Positions 1 through 10,917 are shown, counted from the first letter of the stretch. The stretch is 64,000 nucleotides of DNA from Paracoccus methylarcula (GCF_003007735.2 NZ_PXNQ02000011.1:1-64000); one strand, 5' to 3'. A program made the numbers and translations. Notes: generated by a model from the sequence alone, not told the origin.

Positions 1-444
1 GTCGGTTGCCTCTTCCTCGGTGCCTGCAGCCGCGTCGTCGGTTGCTTCTTCCTCGGTACCCGCAGTCGCGTCTTCCACGGCCTCTTCGGTCGCGGCTGCC
101 GCGTCATCCGCGGTGGCCTCGGCTTCGGCGGCGGCGTTGTCGGCAGCGGCTTCCGCTTCGGCGGCGGTGTCGTCCACGGCAGCCTCGGTATCGGCAGCCG
201 CTTCGTCCGCAGGAGCCTCCTCGGTGGTGGTCACGGTGGTCGTGTCGCCTTCGGTCGTGGCCGTGTCGTCGCCCATGAATTGCTGCAGCACGAAATAGGC
301 CAGCGCCAGCGCCACCAGCACGCCAAGGATCAACGGCAGCGGCGACGAGCGACGCTCGACCGGCTCGACATAGGTCTCTTTCGGAGCCGCCGGATCGCTG
401 TCGACGGGGTTGGTGCGGTTGGGATCGTTGGGATCATATGTCAT
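1..444 (-). CDS. Alanine/glutamate-rich membrane-anchored protein (partial, cut by window edge)
   Basis: The reading frame is open from an ATG at 444 to the window edge, so the C-terminus is missing. An AAGGAGG ribosome site lies 7 bases before the start. The first 35 or so residues are polar and Pro/Asp/Asn-rich, followed by one hydrophobic segment (about residues 36-52, containing LPLILGVLVALALAYF), then a long low-complexity stretch of Ala, Glu, Asp and Thr. This predicts an N-in single-pass protein with a long acidic Ala-rich helix in the periplasm. No enzymatic domain is seen. A protein of similar architecture is encoded at 28355-29089. The function is unknown; low-complexity sequence makes homology calls unreliable. 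Confidence 0.8.
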   Translation of the reverse strand, partial: MTYDPNDPNRTNPVDSDPAAPKETYVEPVERRSSPLPLILGVLVALALAYFVLQQFMGDDTATTEGDTTTVTTTEEAPADEAAADTEAAVDDTAAEAEAAADNAAAEAEATADDAAAATEEAVEDATAGTEEEATDDAAAGTEEEATD

Positions 445-623
445 TGCTGGCCTCCTTAATGACTTCTTAACACCCTCTTGGCGTCTACCTCTCGAACAGC
501 GACGCCGATGTGTCAATCGATAACCTGCTTTGCCCGGCTTGCGGCCCGGCTCACAGGCGACTAACACATTGGTTAGTGTCCAGTTCCCTGAACCTAGACG
601 CTTTTTTAAGGCGGAGAGTGAAA

Positions 624-3200
624 ATGACCCGATCCGACAGCCCCGATAAGCGGTTTCTTGCCGATTACAGGCCCTATCCCTTCATCCTCGAACAGACGAC
701 GCTGAGCTTCGACCTGTCTCCCGATGCGACCCGGGTGAAGGCCGATCTGGCGCTCAAACCGCGCGGCGGGGCCGAGGATCTGGAACTCGACGGGGGCAAG
801 GATCTAAGGCTGATGTCGATCCTGGTCGATGGCACCGCCCCCGATCCCGGCCATGTCCGCCGCGACGGAGAATGCCTGATCATCGCCGCCGCCGCCCTGC
901 CCGACGGCCCGTTCACCCTCACCAGCGAGGTCGAGATCGACCCTTCCGCCAATACCGCCTTCGAGGGGCTGTATATCTCGGGCGGGATGTTCTGCACGCA
1001 ATGCGAGGCCGAGGGTTTCCGCCACATCACCTTCTATCCCGACCGCCCCGACGTGATGGCACCCTTCCACGTCACCATCCGCTCGGACAAGCCGGTGATC
1101 CTGTCGAACGGCAACCCGGTCCGGCAGGAGGAAGGGCTGGCCGAATGGCATGATCCATGGCCCAAGCCCGCCTATCTCTTCGCACTGGTGGCGGGTGATC
1201 TGGTCGCCATCAGCGACAGCTTCACCACGAAATCGGGCCGCGATGCCGCGCTGAATGTCTGGGTGCGTCCGGGGGACGAGGACCGCGCCGGTTTCGCCAT
1301 GGAGTCGCTGATCAAGTCGATGAAATGGGACGAGGATGTTTACGGGCGCGAATATGACCTGGACGTGTTCAACATCGTCGCCGTGGATGATTTCAACATG
1401 GGCGCGATGGAGAACAAGGGGCTGAACATCTTCAACTCCAAGCTGGTGCTTGCCTCGCCCGAAACCGCGACCGACGCCGATTACGAGCGTATCGAAGGCG
1501 TGATCGCGCATGAATATTTCCATAACTGGACCGGCAACCGCATCACCTGCCGCGACTGGTTCCAGCTTTGCCTCAAGGAGGGGCTGACGGTATTCCGCGA
1601 CCAGCAGTTCACCTCGGACATGCGCAGCGCCCCGGTCAAGCGGATCGGCGATGTCCAGACCCTGCGTGCCCGGCAGTTCCGCGAGGACCAGGGACCGCTG
1701 GCCCATCCGGTGCGGCCCGAGGAATACGAGGAAATCAACAACTTCTACACCGCGACCGTCTATGAGAAGGGTGCCGAGGTGATCGGCATGCTCAAGCGCC
1801 TGGTTGGCGATGACGGCTATGCCAAGGCGCTGGATCTCTATTTCGAGCGTCATGACGGTGACGCGGCAACCATCGAGGATTGGCTGAAGGTCTTCGAGGA
1901 CGCCACCGGCCGTGACCTGGCACAGTTCAAGCGTTGGTACACCGATGCCGGCACCCCGCATCTGAAGATGACCGAGGAATGGAGCGACGACGGCCGGTTG
2001 ATCCTCAATTTCAGCCAGCACACGCCGCCCACCCCGGGACAGGATGAAAAGCCGCCGCGCGTCATCCCCATCGCCGTCGGGCTGATCGGCCCGAACGGAG
2101 ACGAGGTCGCCGCGACCCGCATGCTGGAAATGACCGAGGCCGAGCAAAGCTTTACCTTCAATGACCTCGGCGCCCGCCCGGTCGTATCCGCGCTGCGCGG
2201 CTTTTCGGCCCCGGTGATCCTGGAACGGCAGATCGACAATGCGACCCGCGCCTTCCTGCTGGCCCATGACACCGATCCTTTTGCCAGATGGGAGGCCGGG
2301 CGCGACCTCGCCCTGTCGGCCCTGACCGCGTTGGCGCAGGGGCAGGAGGGCGGCGGCGAATATGTCGATGCCATCGGGCAACTGGCCGCCGATGCCTCTG
2401 CCGACCCGGCTTTCCGCGCGCTCTGCCTGAACCTGCCCGGCGAGGAAGAGATCGCGACCCGCCTGTCCGCTTCCGGCATCACCCCGGATCCCGACGCGAT
2501 TCATATGGCGCGAAACGGACTTGCCCGGCGCGTGGCCGAAGCCCATGCCGATCTGCTATCCTCGCTTTACGACGAAATGGCGGTTTCCGGCCCCTATTCT
2601 CCCGATGCCGGTGCGGCGGCGCGGCGGGCGCTGCGCATCGCGGCACTCGGATTGCTCAACCGCATCGACCGGGGCGATCGGGCCGAGGTCCTGTTCGGCA
2701 CCGCCGGCAACATGACCGAGCGGATGGCCGCGTTGACCTGCCTGATCCGCCGCGGCCGCGGGCATGCGGCGCTAGAGGCGCTGCATCAGCAATTCGGTGA
2801 CAACCGGCTGGTGATGGACAAATGGTTCGCTGTCCAGCCCATGGCGGCGCCGCCGGAAGACGCCGCCGCCATCGCGCGGCGCCTGTCCGAGCGGGATGAT
2901 TTCGACTGGAAGAATCCCAACCGTTTCCGGTCGCTCCTGGGCGGCCTGGCGGCAAACCATGCCGGGTTCCATGCCGAGGATGGCGCGGGCTATGACTTCA
3001 CCGCCGACTGGCTGATGCGCATGGACCGGGTCAATCCGCAGATCGCGGCACGCCTGTCCACCGCCTTCGAGACATGGCCCCGCTACGATGCGGATCGCCG
3101 CTCCAGGGCCAGGGCGGCGCTGGAGCGGATGGCCGGGATGGAGGGGATCAGCCGCAATCTGCGTGAAATGGTGTCGCGGATGATTGCCGCCGGTGAATGA
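624..3200 (+). CDS. pepN: Aminopeptidase N (M1 family zinc metallopeptidase)
   Basis: This is an 858-residue cytosolic M1 aminopeptidase that removes N-terminal residues from peptides. The exopeptidase motif GAMEN is at residues 260-264 and the zinc site HEYFH at 296-300, with the third ligand Glu at 319 (HExxH-18-E), so all catalytic elements are intact. The length matches proteobacterial PepN (about 860-880). The reading frame stays open upstream to 510, but the ATG at 624 is preferred: it has a GGCGGAGAG ribosome site and the protein then begins like other family members. The gene stands alone. Identity is very secure; substrate range is inferred from the family. Confidence 0.97.
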   Translation: MTRSDSPDKRFLADYRPYPFILEQTTLSFDLSPDATRVKADLALKPRGGAEDLELDGGKDLRLMSILVDGTAPDPGHVRRDGECLIIAAAALPDGPFTLTSEVEIDPSANTAFEGLYISGGMFCTQCEAEGFRHITFYPDRPDVMAPFHVTIRSDKPVILSNGNPVRQEEGLAEWHDPWPKPAYLFALVAGDLVAISDSFTTKSGRDAALNVWVRPGDEDRAGFAMESLIKSMKWDEDVYGREYDLDVFNIVAVDDFNMGAMENKGLNIFNSKLVLASPETATDADYERIEGVIAHEYFHNWTGNRITCRDWFQLCLKEGLTVFRDQQFTSDMRSAPVKRIGDVQTLRARQFREDQGPLAHPVRPEEYEEINNFYTATVYEKGAEVIGMLKRLVGDDGYAKALDLYFERHDGDAATIEDWLKVFEDATGRDLAQFKRWYTDAGTPHLKMTEEWSDDGRLILNFSQHTPPTPGQDEKPPRVIPIAVGLIGPNGDEVAATRMLEMTEAEQSFTFNDLGARPVVSALRGFSAPVILERQIDNATRAFLLAHDTDPFARWEAGRDLALSALTALAQGQEGGGEYVDAIGQLAADASADPAFRALCLNLPGEEEIATRLSASGITPDPDAIHMARNGLARRVAEAHADLLSSLYDEMAVSGPYSPDAGAAARRALRIAALGLLNRIDRGDRAEVLFGTAGNMTERMAALTCLIRRGRGHAALEALHQQFGDNRLVMDKWFAVQPMAAPPEDAAAIARRLSERDDFDWKNPNRFRSLLGGLAANHAGFHAEDGAGYDFTADWLMRMDRVNPQIAARLSTAFETWPRYDADRRSRARAALERMAGMEGISRNLREMVSRMIAAGE

Positions 3201-3242
3201 GCCCGCTTGTGGTCGCAGGAGGAGCGGGGCAAGATAGCTGGG

Positions 3243-4154
3243 ATGAGTAAGCATGATCTTGACGCAAGGGCCGAGATGCAGGCCCGCCTGGACCCGCTGA
3301 TTGCCGAGCGGGCGCCCTGGCTTTATTCGCCGAAAGCCCGTCACCGGCTTGCGCGCCGCTTGATGATGGGTCTTCTGCAATATCCCCGCACGATCGAGCT
3401 TGGCGCCGAGTTCCGCGACCTGCCCACCCCCGAGATCATGCGCCGGATGACGCAGCTGATCGTCCGCGATGTCCGCGTCGAGGGGATGGAGTATCTGCCC
3501 GCGACCGGCCCGGCGCTGATCGTCTCGAACCATCCGACGGGGATCGCCGACGGCATCGTCATGCATGCGCTGATGGCGCCCTTGCGCGACGACCTGTTCA
3601 TCTATGCCAATCACGACATGATCAGGGTGCTGCCGCAGACCGTGGACCTGATTGCACCCGTCGAATGGCGGCAGGAAAAGCGCAGCCATGCCAAGACCAA
3701 GGCGACGATGGATTACACCCGCCAGGCATTGGAAGCCGGACGGATCGGCCTGATCTTCCCGTCGGGCCGCTTGGCCAAGCGGCGCGGAACAACGCTGCAC
3801 GAGCGGCCATGGATGGCCAGCGCCGCGATGATCGCCCGCAAGTTCGGTGTGCCGGTGATCCCGCTGAATATCCGCGCGCGCAACTCGTTGCTGTTCTATC
3901 TGCTGGACGCGATCCATCCGACATTGCGCGACGTGACGCTGTTCAACGAGGTGCTGAACAAGGCCGGTCAATCCTATCGCATCTCCATCGGCCAGCCCAT
4001 CGATCCGGCCAGCCTGCCCCGCAGCAGCGAAGAGGCCATCGCAGTGCTGCGCGAGGCGGCCCTGGCCCTGCCCGCGCCGGGTCCCGACGCCGCCCGGCTG
4101 ACGCATGAACGCGGCCGCGGGCGTTTCATTCGGCCGCGTCAAAGCGTGGCGTAG
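3243..4154 (+). CDS. PlsC-like 1-acyl-glycerol-3-phosphate / lipid acyltransferase
   Basis: A 303-residue protein with a PlsC/LPLAT-type acyltransferase core. The catalytic His-Asp motif is seen as NHPTGIADG near residue 96; the spacing HX5D is that of the hemolysin-like/OlsA-type branch rather than the classical HX4D. A second block, FPSGRLAKRR, matches the phosphate-binding block of the family. It probably acylates a lyso-lipid (phosphatidic acid or ornithine lipid synthesis) at the inner membrane. A TTG at 3207 could add 12 residues; the ATG at 3243 is chosen because the upstream residues look unlike a domain start. It follows pepN by 42 bases, so co-transcription is possible. The acceptor substrate cannot be told from sequence. 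Confidence 0.85.
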   Translation: MSKHDLDARAEMQARLDPLIAERAPWLYSPKARHRLARRLMMGLLQYPRTIELGAEFRDLPTPEIMRRMTQLIVRDVRVEGMEYLPATGPALIVSNHPTGIADGIVMHALMAPLRDDLFIYANHDMIRVLPQTVDLIAPVEWRQEKRSHAKTKATMDYTRQALEAGRIGLIFPSGRLAKRRGTTLHERPWMASAAMIARKFGVPVIPLNIRARNSLLFYLLDAIHPTLRDVTLFNEVLNKAGQSYRISIGQPIDPASLPRSSEEAIAVLREAALALPAPGPDAARLTHERGRGRFIRPRQSVA

Positions 4155-4194
4155 CAGGGACCGTCTTCGGCAAGGATCGATCCGGCAAGCCGGT

Positions 4195-4731
4195 TCAGCG
4201 GCAATCCTTGTCGATCACCACGCTCCACCACGGGCGGCCGGCATTGTCGCGGGCCACGCCGACGCCAATCTGCCTGTTGAGCTGCGCCAGCAATTCGTCC
4301 CTATGGGCCGCGGAAGCCATCCAGCCTCCGACGATTCCCTCGGGAGTTCCCCCGACCGAAACGAGTTGCGTCACCCCGCAGGCGGGATGACCCGCCGCCC
4401 GGGCCCGGTCTACCACATTGGAGCCGTCCGACCCGGCGACCGAGGCGCGTCCCGTGGCGGCGATATCGCAGGCATGGGACTGGGCCACCCCGGACAGGGT
4501 CGTGTCGGGATCAAGCAATGTCTTGCCCTCCCCCTCCCGCGCCGCGTTGATCGCCTCTGTCATCCGCTGGCCCAGGGCCGGATCGCCGGCGCATATCGCC
4601 GCCGGCATCTCCTGACCTGTCCGTGCGGCGGGGAATCTCTCTGTGATCCGGGACAGGACCCCCTCGTTCGGCTGACAGGCCGTCAGAGCGGTCATGCACA
4701 GGGTGAGGATGAAAACGGGACGGAACTTCAT
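4195..4731 (-). CDS. CAP/SCP-domain lipoprotein
   Basis: A 178-residue predicted lipoprotein. The N-terminus from the ATG at 4731 is a short hydrophobic signal ending in a lipobox (LTAC, Cys19). The rest resembles the bacterial CAP domain: an INAAREGEG block near the start, a central SHACDIA block, and W-x5-HRDELL near the C-terminus. Four non-lipobox Cys could form disulfides, as in exported CAP proteins. An alternative ATG at 4746 would add five polar residues ahead of the signal and is less likely. It points toward the acyltransferase gene (convergent ends). Family role in bacteria is largely unknown. Confidence 0.85.
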   Translation of the reverse strand: MKFRPVFILTLCMTALTACQPNEGVLSRITERFPAARTGQEMPAAICAGDPALGQRMTEAINAAREGEGKTLLDPDTTLSGVAQSHACDIAATGRASVAGSDGSNVVDRARAAGHPACGVTQLVSVGGTPEGIVGGWMASAAHRDELLAQLNRQIGVGVARDNAGRPWWSVVIDKDCR

Positions 4732-4861
4732 GACATATCTCGGCATCGGGATTTGTTTCGACGGCAGTTTTCCAACATATGCAGAAACGGGCCGGTTCCG
4801 CCAAGGGGAAAGGCGCGGCAGACCTCTTGCGCCGTCGATGATCCGCCCTTAAAGCGCAGTC

Positions 4862-6421
4862 ATGACCCAGCATCAGCGCCTCCTCATCATCGATTTCGGC
4901 TCTCAGGTGACGCAGTTGATCGCGCGCCGGTTGCGCGAGCTGAACATCTATTCCGAAATCCGCCCCTTCAACGGCGTGACCGCCGATACACTGCGCGAGA
5001 TGGCCCCGCAGGCCGTCATCCTGTCGGGCGGCCCGTCCAGCGTCACCGAGGCGGGCAGTCCCCGCGCGCCGCAGGAACTGTTCGAGATGGGCGTGCCGAT
5101 CTTTGGCATCTGCTACGGCCAGCAGGTGATGATGGAGCAGTTGGGCGGCCGCGTCGAAGCCGGGCATCACGCCGAATATGGCCGCGCCTTCATCGCTCCG
5201 GCTCAGGGACACAAGGGCGACGGCATCTTTGCCGGTCTGTTCGGGGATGGCCGCGAAGAAGTCTGGATGAGCCATGGCGACCGGGTGACAGAGCTGGCGC
5301 CGGGTTTCGAGATCATCGGCACCTCGCCCAATGCGCCCATGGCGATGATTGCCGACGAGGCGCGGCGTTTTTACGCGGTGCAGTTCCATCCCGAGGTGCA
5401 TCACACGCCGCATGGCCGCAGGATGCTGGAAAACTTCGTGCGCATGGCGGGCTTTACCGGCGACTGGACGATGGCCAGCTATCGCGACGAGGCCATCGCG
5501 AAGATCCGCGAACAGGTCGGCGACCGCAAGGTGATCTGCGGCCTGTCGGGCGGCGTGGACAGTTCGGTCGCGGCGGTGCTGATCTACGAGGCGATCGGCG
5601 ATCAACTGACCTGCGTTTTCGTCGATCACGGGCTGCTCCGGCTGAACGAGGCCGACGAAGTCGTCGCGATGTTCCGCGACAATTACAATATCCCGCTGAT
5701 CCATGCCGATGAGAGCGAGCTGTTCCTGGGCGCGCTGGAAGGCGTCTCGGATCCCGAGGTCAAGCGCAAGACCATCGGCAAGCTGTTCATCGACGTATTC
5801 CAGAAATACGCGAATGAGATCGAGGGGGCAGAGTTTCTCGCCCAGGGGACGCTCTATCCCGACGTGATCGAAAGCGTCTCTTTCAGCGGCGGACCTTCGG
5901 TCACCATCAAGTCGCATCACAATGTCGGCGGACTGCCCGAGAAGATGGGGCTGAAGCTGGTCGAGCCCTTGCGCGAATTGTTCAAGGACGAGGTCCGCGC
6001 CCTTGGCCGCGAGTTGGGACTGCCCGACAGTTTCATCGGCCGCCACCCCTTCCCCGGCCCCGGCCTCGCCATCCGCTGCCCCGGAGAGATCACCCGCGAG
6101 AAGCTGGAGATCCTGCGCAAGGCCGATGCGGTCTTCATCGACCAGATCCGCAAGCACGGCCTTTACGACGAGATCTGGCAGGCATTCGTCGCGATCCTGC
6201 CGGTGCGCACGGTCGGCGTGATGGGCGACGGGCGGACCTATGATTATGCCTGTGCCCTGCGCGCGGTGACATCAGTCGACGGGATGACGGCGGATTACTA
6301 TCCGTTCAGCCACGAGTTCCTGGGCGAAACCGCAACGCGGATCATCAACGAGGTCAAGGGCATCAATCGCTGCACCTATGACATCACCTCGAAGCCTCCC
6401 GGCACGATCGAGTGGGAGTGA
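4862..6421 (+). CDS. guaA: GMP synthase (glutamine-hydrolysing)
   Basis: The 519-residue protein converts XMP to GMP, using glutamine as nitrogen donor and ATP, the last step of guanine nucleotide synthesis. The N-terminal class I glutamine amidotransferase has its nucleophile Cys84 in GICYGQQ and the His/Glu pair in FHPEVHH. The ATP-pyrophosphatase domain has the P-loop SGGVDSS at residues 229-235, and the C-terminal dimerisation domain ends in the typical PPGTIEWE. Full length. It is monocistronic and followed by a strong hairpin. Confidence 0.98.
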   Translation: MTQHQRLLIIDFGSQVTQLIARRLRELNIYSEIRPFNGVTADTLREMAPQAVILSGGPSSVTEAGSPRAPQELFEMGVPIFGICYGQQVMMEQLGGRVEAGHHAEYGRAFIAPAQGHKGDGIFAGLFGDGREEVWMSHGDRVTELAPGFEIIGTSPNAPMAMIADEARRFYAVQFHPEVHHTPHGRRMLENFVRMAGFTGDWTMASYRDEAIAKIREQVGDRKVICGLSGGVDSSVAAVLIYEAIGDQLTCVFVDHGLLRLNEADEVVAMFRDNYNIPLIHADESELFLGALEGVSDPEVKRKTIGKLFIDVFQKYANEIEGAEFLAQGTLYPDVIESVSFSGGPSVTIKSHHNVGGLPEKMGLKLVEPLRELFKDEVRALGRELGLPDSFIGRHPFPGPGLAIRCPGEITREKLEILRKADAVFIDQIRKHGLYDEIWQAFVAILPVRTVGVMGDGRTYDYACALRAVTSVDGMTADYYPFSHEFLGETATRIINEVKGINRCTYDITSKPPGTIEWE

Positions 6422-6443
6422 TCCGGGTCATCCAGGATCCACA

Positions 6444-6468
6444 CTCTGCCCGGACAAACCGGGCAGAG
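6444..6468. terminator. Hairpin terminator between guaA and the RND operon
   Basis: A perfect 10-bp inverted repeat (CTCTGCCCGG / CCGGGCAGAG) with a 5-base loop lies 22 bases after the guaA stop and 18 bases from the end of the convergent RND gene. The T-tract is weak on both sides (ATCTTT on the + side), so efficiency is uncertain, but the position suits a bidirectional terminator. Confidence 0.75.
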
Positions 6469-6485
6469 CAGATCTTTCGGCCTGA

Positions 6486-9400
6486 TCAGGCCTTCCCCTT
6501 TCTCGTGAACAGTTCCACGGCCTGCAGAACGGCGACGTAGAAGACCGGCACCAGGAAGATCCCGATTATCGCCGACGACGCCATCCCGCCCAGCACCCCG
6601 ATCCCGATGGAGTTCTGCGCCCCTGCCCCGGCACCCGAGGCGATGGCCAGCGGCAATACCCCCAACATGAAGGCAAAGGTCGTCATCAGGATCGGGCGCA
6701 GCCGCATCTTGGATGCCTCGATGGCCGCCTCCAGCAGCGATTTGCCTTGCGCTACCAGAGATTGCGCGAATTCCACGATCAGGATGGCGTTGCGCGCGGC
6801 AAGCCCGATGGTGGTCAGCAGGCCGACCTTGAAATAGACATCGTTCGACTGCCCGAAGATCAGCGCCGCCGCCAATGCGCCAAGCACGCCGATCGGCACG
6901 GTCATCATCACCGCCAGCGGCACGGTCCAGCTTTCATACAGGGCCGCCAGCGCCAGGAACACGACCAGCGCCGAAAGCGCGAACAGCATCGGCGCCTGGT
7001 TGCCCGACAGCCGTTCCTGGTAGGACAGGCCGGTCCAGGCCGCGCCATAGCCGCCATCCAGATCGGCGACGAGTTCCTCCATCGCCTCCATCCCCGCACC
7101 CGAGGACAGGCCCTGTGCCGCCGCGCCGCTCAGTTCCAGCGCGCGGGTGCCGCCATAGCGGGCAAGCGCCTGCGGTTCCTGGTCCCAGACCCGGGTTACG
7201 AAGGCCGCGAACGAGACCATCTCGCCTTGCGAATTCCGCGCATACCAGCGTTCGATATCCTCGGGCTGGGAACGGGCCTCGGCCTCGCCCTGCACGATGA
7301 CCGGGCGCAGCTCCGAGCCAAGGGCGAAATCGTTCACGTCCCGCCCGGCAAAGATCACCGACAGCATCGCGTTGACCTCGGAGATCGACAGCCCGAAGGC
7401 CGCCGCCTTCTGCTGGTCGATGTCCAGCCGCAAGGATGTCTCGAACGGGGCCTCGTTGCCACGCAGATTGGTGACGCGGCCATCGTCCTGGGTATCGGCC
7501 ACAAGCTGGTCGGCAGCGGCGGAAAGCGCCTCCTGCCCGCGCCCGGCCTGATCGACGAGATACATCGAGAAACCCGAGGACGCGCCCATGCCCTGGATGG
7601 CGGGTGGTTGCAGCACATAGACCTGGCCCGAGCGGTTGGTCATGAAGAAATGCGCATTGGCGCGGCTGACCAGCGAGGCGACGTCATGGCCCTCGCGTTC
7701 CTCGTAATCATGCAGCTTGGCAAAGATCATCGCGCTGTTCTGCCCCGATCCGCCAAAGCTGAAGCCAAGCGCGGCAAAGACCGATTCGACCGTCTCGGAT
7801 TCCTCGTTCAGCAGGTAATCCTCGACCTTCTCGACCAGCGCCTGCGTCTGCGCCGTGGTCGAGCCGTCAGGGGTTTCGACCATGACCAGCATCACCCCCT
7901 GATCCTCGTCGGGCAGGAAGGAGCCGGGCAGTTTCTGATACAGCATTGCCACCCCGGCCCCGATCGCGACCAGCACCACCAGCATGCGGAAGGGCCGTTT
8001 GACCAGTCGCGCGACCACGCTGGCATAGCCGCCGGTCGCCCGGTCGAGGTTGCGGTTGAACCAGCGTGCGGGCGCGATCCCGTCGCCATGTTTGCGCGGG
8101 CGCAGCAGGGTGGCACACATGGCGGGCGTCAGGATCACCGCGACACCGAGCGACAGGACCATGGCGGTGATGATCGTGACCGAGAATTGCCGATAGATCA
8201 CCCCGGTCGCGCCGGACATGAAAGCCATCGGCAGGAACACCGCCGACAGGACCAGCACGATGCCGACCAGCGCCGAGGTGATTTCCCGCATGCTCTTCTC
8301 GGTCGCCTCGACCGGGCCGAGACCCTCTTCCTCCATCACCCGCTCGACATTCTCGACCACCACGATGGCGTCATCGACCAGCAGGCCGATGGCCAGCACC
8401 ATCGCGAACATGGTCAGCGTGTTGATCGTGTATCCGGCAAAGGCAAGCACCGCGAATGTGCCGAGCAGCACCACGGGAATCGCGATCACCGGGATGATCG
8501 TCGCGCGCCAGCTTTGCAGGAAGCAAAGGATGACCAGGAAGACCAGCAAAACGGCCTCGGCGAGCGTGTGATAGACTTGGTTGATCGATTCCTCGACAAA
8601 GGGCGATGTGTCATAGGGATAGACGATATCGACGCCTTCGGGCAGCGAGGGCGCAATCCCGGCCAGCACCTCGCGCACGGCAGCGGCGGTTTCGACGGCA
8701 TTCGCGCCGGTCGCCAGGTTGACCGCGAAGCCCGCCGCCGGATTGCCGTTATAGCGCGAGGCGCCGCCATAGCTTTCCTGTCCGACCTCGATCCGCGCGA
8801 CATCGCCCAGGAAAACGGTCGAGCCATCCGGGTCCACGCGCAGCAGGATGCGCTCGAACTCTTCGACGCTTGAAAACTGCGATTGCGCCGAAAGCGAAAC
8901 GGTCAGGCGTTGCCCCTCGGGGGCTGGCTGCGCCCCGAGACTGCGACGGTGACATTGCTGTTCTGCTCGGATACTGCCGAGGTCACATCGGCGGGCGTGA
9001 CCTGGTATTGCGCCATCTTCATCGGATCGAGCCAGATCCGCATGGCATAACCCGATCCGAAGGTATTGATCGAGCCGACGCCGGGCGTGCGCTTGACCGG
9101 ATCCTCGATCATCTGCGCCGTCAGATCGCCCAGTTCGACCGTCGAATAGCGCCCGTCGCTACTGGTCAGCGCCCCGACCAGCAGGATCGACGAGGTCGAA
9201 CGCGACACCGACACACCGGATTGCTGCACGATGTCGGGCAGTTGCGAGGTGACAAGCTGCAACTTGTTCTGCACCTGCACCTGCGCGATATCGGCATCCA
9301 CCGTGTCGTCGAAGGTCAGCGAGATCGAGGCTGATCCCGGCGTCGAGTTCGAGGTCATGTAGCTCAGCCCGTCCAGCCCGGTCATCGCGTCCTCGATGAC

Positions 9401-9589
9401 GGTGGTGACCGAGCTTTCGACGATTTCCGCCGAGGCGCCGTTATAGCCGGCGCTGACCCGCACCGTGGTCGGGGCGATCTGGGGATATTGCTCGATCGGC
9501 AGGCTGGACAGGCCGAGCGCGCCCACCAGCATGGTCACGAAAGCGATGACCCATGCGAAGACGGGGCGGTGGATGAAGAAACGGGCCAT
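6486..9589 (-). pseudogene. RND multidrug efflux pump (AcrB/MexB family), frameshifted
   Basis: This encodes the inner-membrane proton-driven pump of a tripartite efflux system. The first 220 or so codons run from the ATG at 9589 (MARFFIHRPVFAWV). The frame is then lost at about 8937-8943 and resumes in the next frame as GAQPAPEGQRL to the stop at 6486. One added base restores a continuous protein of about 1034 residues, the normal AcrB-family length; the repeated 12-TM architecture and the DD pair in the TM4 block (GLLVDDAIVVVENV) are intact. It lies 6 bases after the adaptor gene in one operon. There are no other lesions, so sequencing error or a very recent mutation is likely. No outer-membrane factor gene is adjacent. 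Confidence 0.9.
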
Positions 9590-9595
9590 GCGGGG

Positions 9596-10795
9596 TTACT
9601 CCGTCGCCGGGGCGTCATCGGTGACGGGGGTTTTGTCCGGGGCGGGGGCGCTATCGCCCTCCACCTCGCGCACCACGCCGTTCTCATCGAAGGTAACGGG
9701 GACCGTGGCGACTTCCGCGCCTTCGCTCAAGCCGGTCAACCCGTCCACCGCCAAGAGGTCGCCTTCTTGCAGGCCGTCGGTGACGATCCAGTTATGCTGC
9801 CATGTGCCTTCATCGGTCAGCTCGCGCTGCACGGCCTTGCCATCCTCGACCACCCATGCGGTCAGCTTGCCGGTGCGGTCACGCGTCGCCGCCGATTGCG
9901 ACACCAGGAACGCCTGGACCGTGCCCAGCTCGACCTGCCCGCGCAGGAACATCCCCGGCAGGATCAGGTTGCGCGGGTTGTCAAAGCGAAAGCGCGTATC
10001 CACCGCCCCGGTCGAGGTCGAGACGCTGAAACCCGGTGCCACCAGCTCGCCGGCCGCCTCGTAAGTCTGGCCGGTTTCCAGCGTCAGCGTCGCCTGCAGC
10101 TTCTCGTTCATCTTCAGCCGCCCCTCGATGATGTCGCTGATGACAGACAGCATCCGGGCCGAGGGCTCATACATGTCCACTTCGATTGGATCGAGCCGCG
10201 TCACCGTGGCCATTGCCTCGGCCTGCCCGGCGGTCACCAGATCGCCCACCGACACACCGGCCACGCTGGCCATGCCGTCGATGGGGCTGGTCACGGTGGT
10301 CCAGTCCAGCTCTGCCTGTGCCACGCGCAGCGCGGCCTGCGCCGATTGCAGCGAGGCACGGGCCTGCTCCAAAGTCGCCCGCGCGGCCTCCACCTGCGCC
10401 AGCGTGGTTCCCGATCCCTGCAACCGCTCGGTCCGCCCATAGGCCGATTCCGCCTCGGTCACCGCAGCCCTGGCAGAGGCCACATCCGCCTCGGCACTGC
10501 TCAGATTGGCTTCATATGTGGTCGCGTCGATGCGGAACATCGGATCGCCCTGCTTCAACGGGCGGCCCGCGTCATAGAGGATCTCGGTAATCATGCCCCC
10601 GACACGCGGCCGGATCGCCGCCTCGGCCCCCGATACCGCCCGCCCCGGCAGGGTCACGACCCGCGGCACGGATTGCGAGGTGATCTCGACCACCCCGACC
10701 TGCTTGGGCGGCGCGCTCTCTTGCGCGGTCGCTACAGAGGCGAATGCCAGCAGCGCGACAGCCGCAAGGCGGATCCTGTGACGAATATCAGGCAT
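9596..10795 (-). CDS. RND efflux periplasmic adaptor (membrane fusion protein)
   Basis: This 399-residue adaptor (AcrA/MexA family) would link the RND pump to an outer-membrane channel. It has a signal sequence (about residues 1-24, ending in ATAQ), a barrel-sandwich start (GRAVSGAEAAIRPRV), an alpha-helical hairpin of Ala/Glu-rich helices around residues 95-145, and beta-barrel and membrane-proximal segments. There is no lipobox Cys at the signal end, unlike classical AcrA. It is the first gene of an operon with the pump and is divergent from a TetR regulator, which suggests local repression. Confidence 0.93.
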   Translation of the reverse strand: MPDIRHRIRLAAVALLAFASVATAQESAPPKQVGVVEITSQSVPRVVTLPGRAVSGAEAAIRPRVGGMITEILYDAGRPLKQGDPMFRIDATTYEANLSSAEADVASARAAVTEAESAYGRTERLQGSGTTLAQVEAARATLEQARASLQSAQAALRVAQAELDWTTVTSPIDGMASVAGVSVGDLVTAGQAEAMATVTRLDPIEVDMYEPSARMLSVISDIIEGRLKMNEKLQATLTLETGQTYEAAGELVAPGFSVSTSTGAVDTRFRFDNPRNLILPGMFLRGQVELGTVQAFLVSQSAATRDRTGKLTAWVVEDGKAVQRELTDEGTWQHNWIVTDGLQEGDLLAVDGLTGLSEGAEVATVPVTFDENGVVREVEGDSAPAPDKTPVTDDAPATE

Positions 10796-10866
10796 CTTTG
10801 GTCATCCCGGGTAAAGAGCAGCCCATCGCGGCGAAGGGCCTGGTTAACCGGGCTCCTTGCATATAT

Positions 10867-10881
10867 TTGCATGGCATGCAA
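10867..10881. promoter_or_regulatory. Palindrome TTGCAT-N3-ATGCAA, candidate TetR operator
   Basis: A perfect 6-bp inverted repeat with a 3-base centre lies in the divergent region between the adaptor gene (starts at 10795, leftward) and the TetR gene. TTGCAT at 10867-10872, followed 16 bases later by TTATAG at 10889-10894, also reads as a -35/-10 pair for the TetR gene, so a repressor bound here would block its own promoter. Binding is inferred, not shown. Confidence 0.55.
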
Positions 10882-10917
10882 TGTTTGCTTATAGTGAAAT
10901 GTCAGAAATGCCAGCCG

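Noticed and set aside
6747-8873. 708-codon forward frame antisense to the RND pump
   Set aside because: His/Arg/Gln-rich low-quality translation, exactly opposite a clear AcrB-family gene. It is a shadow frame of high-GC DNA.
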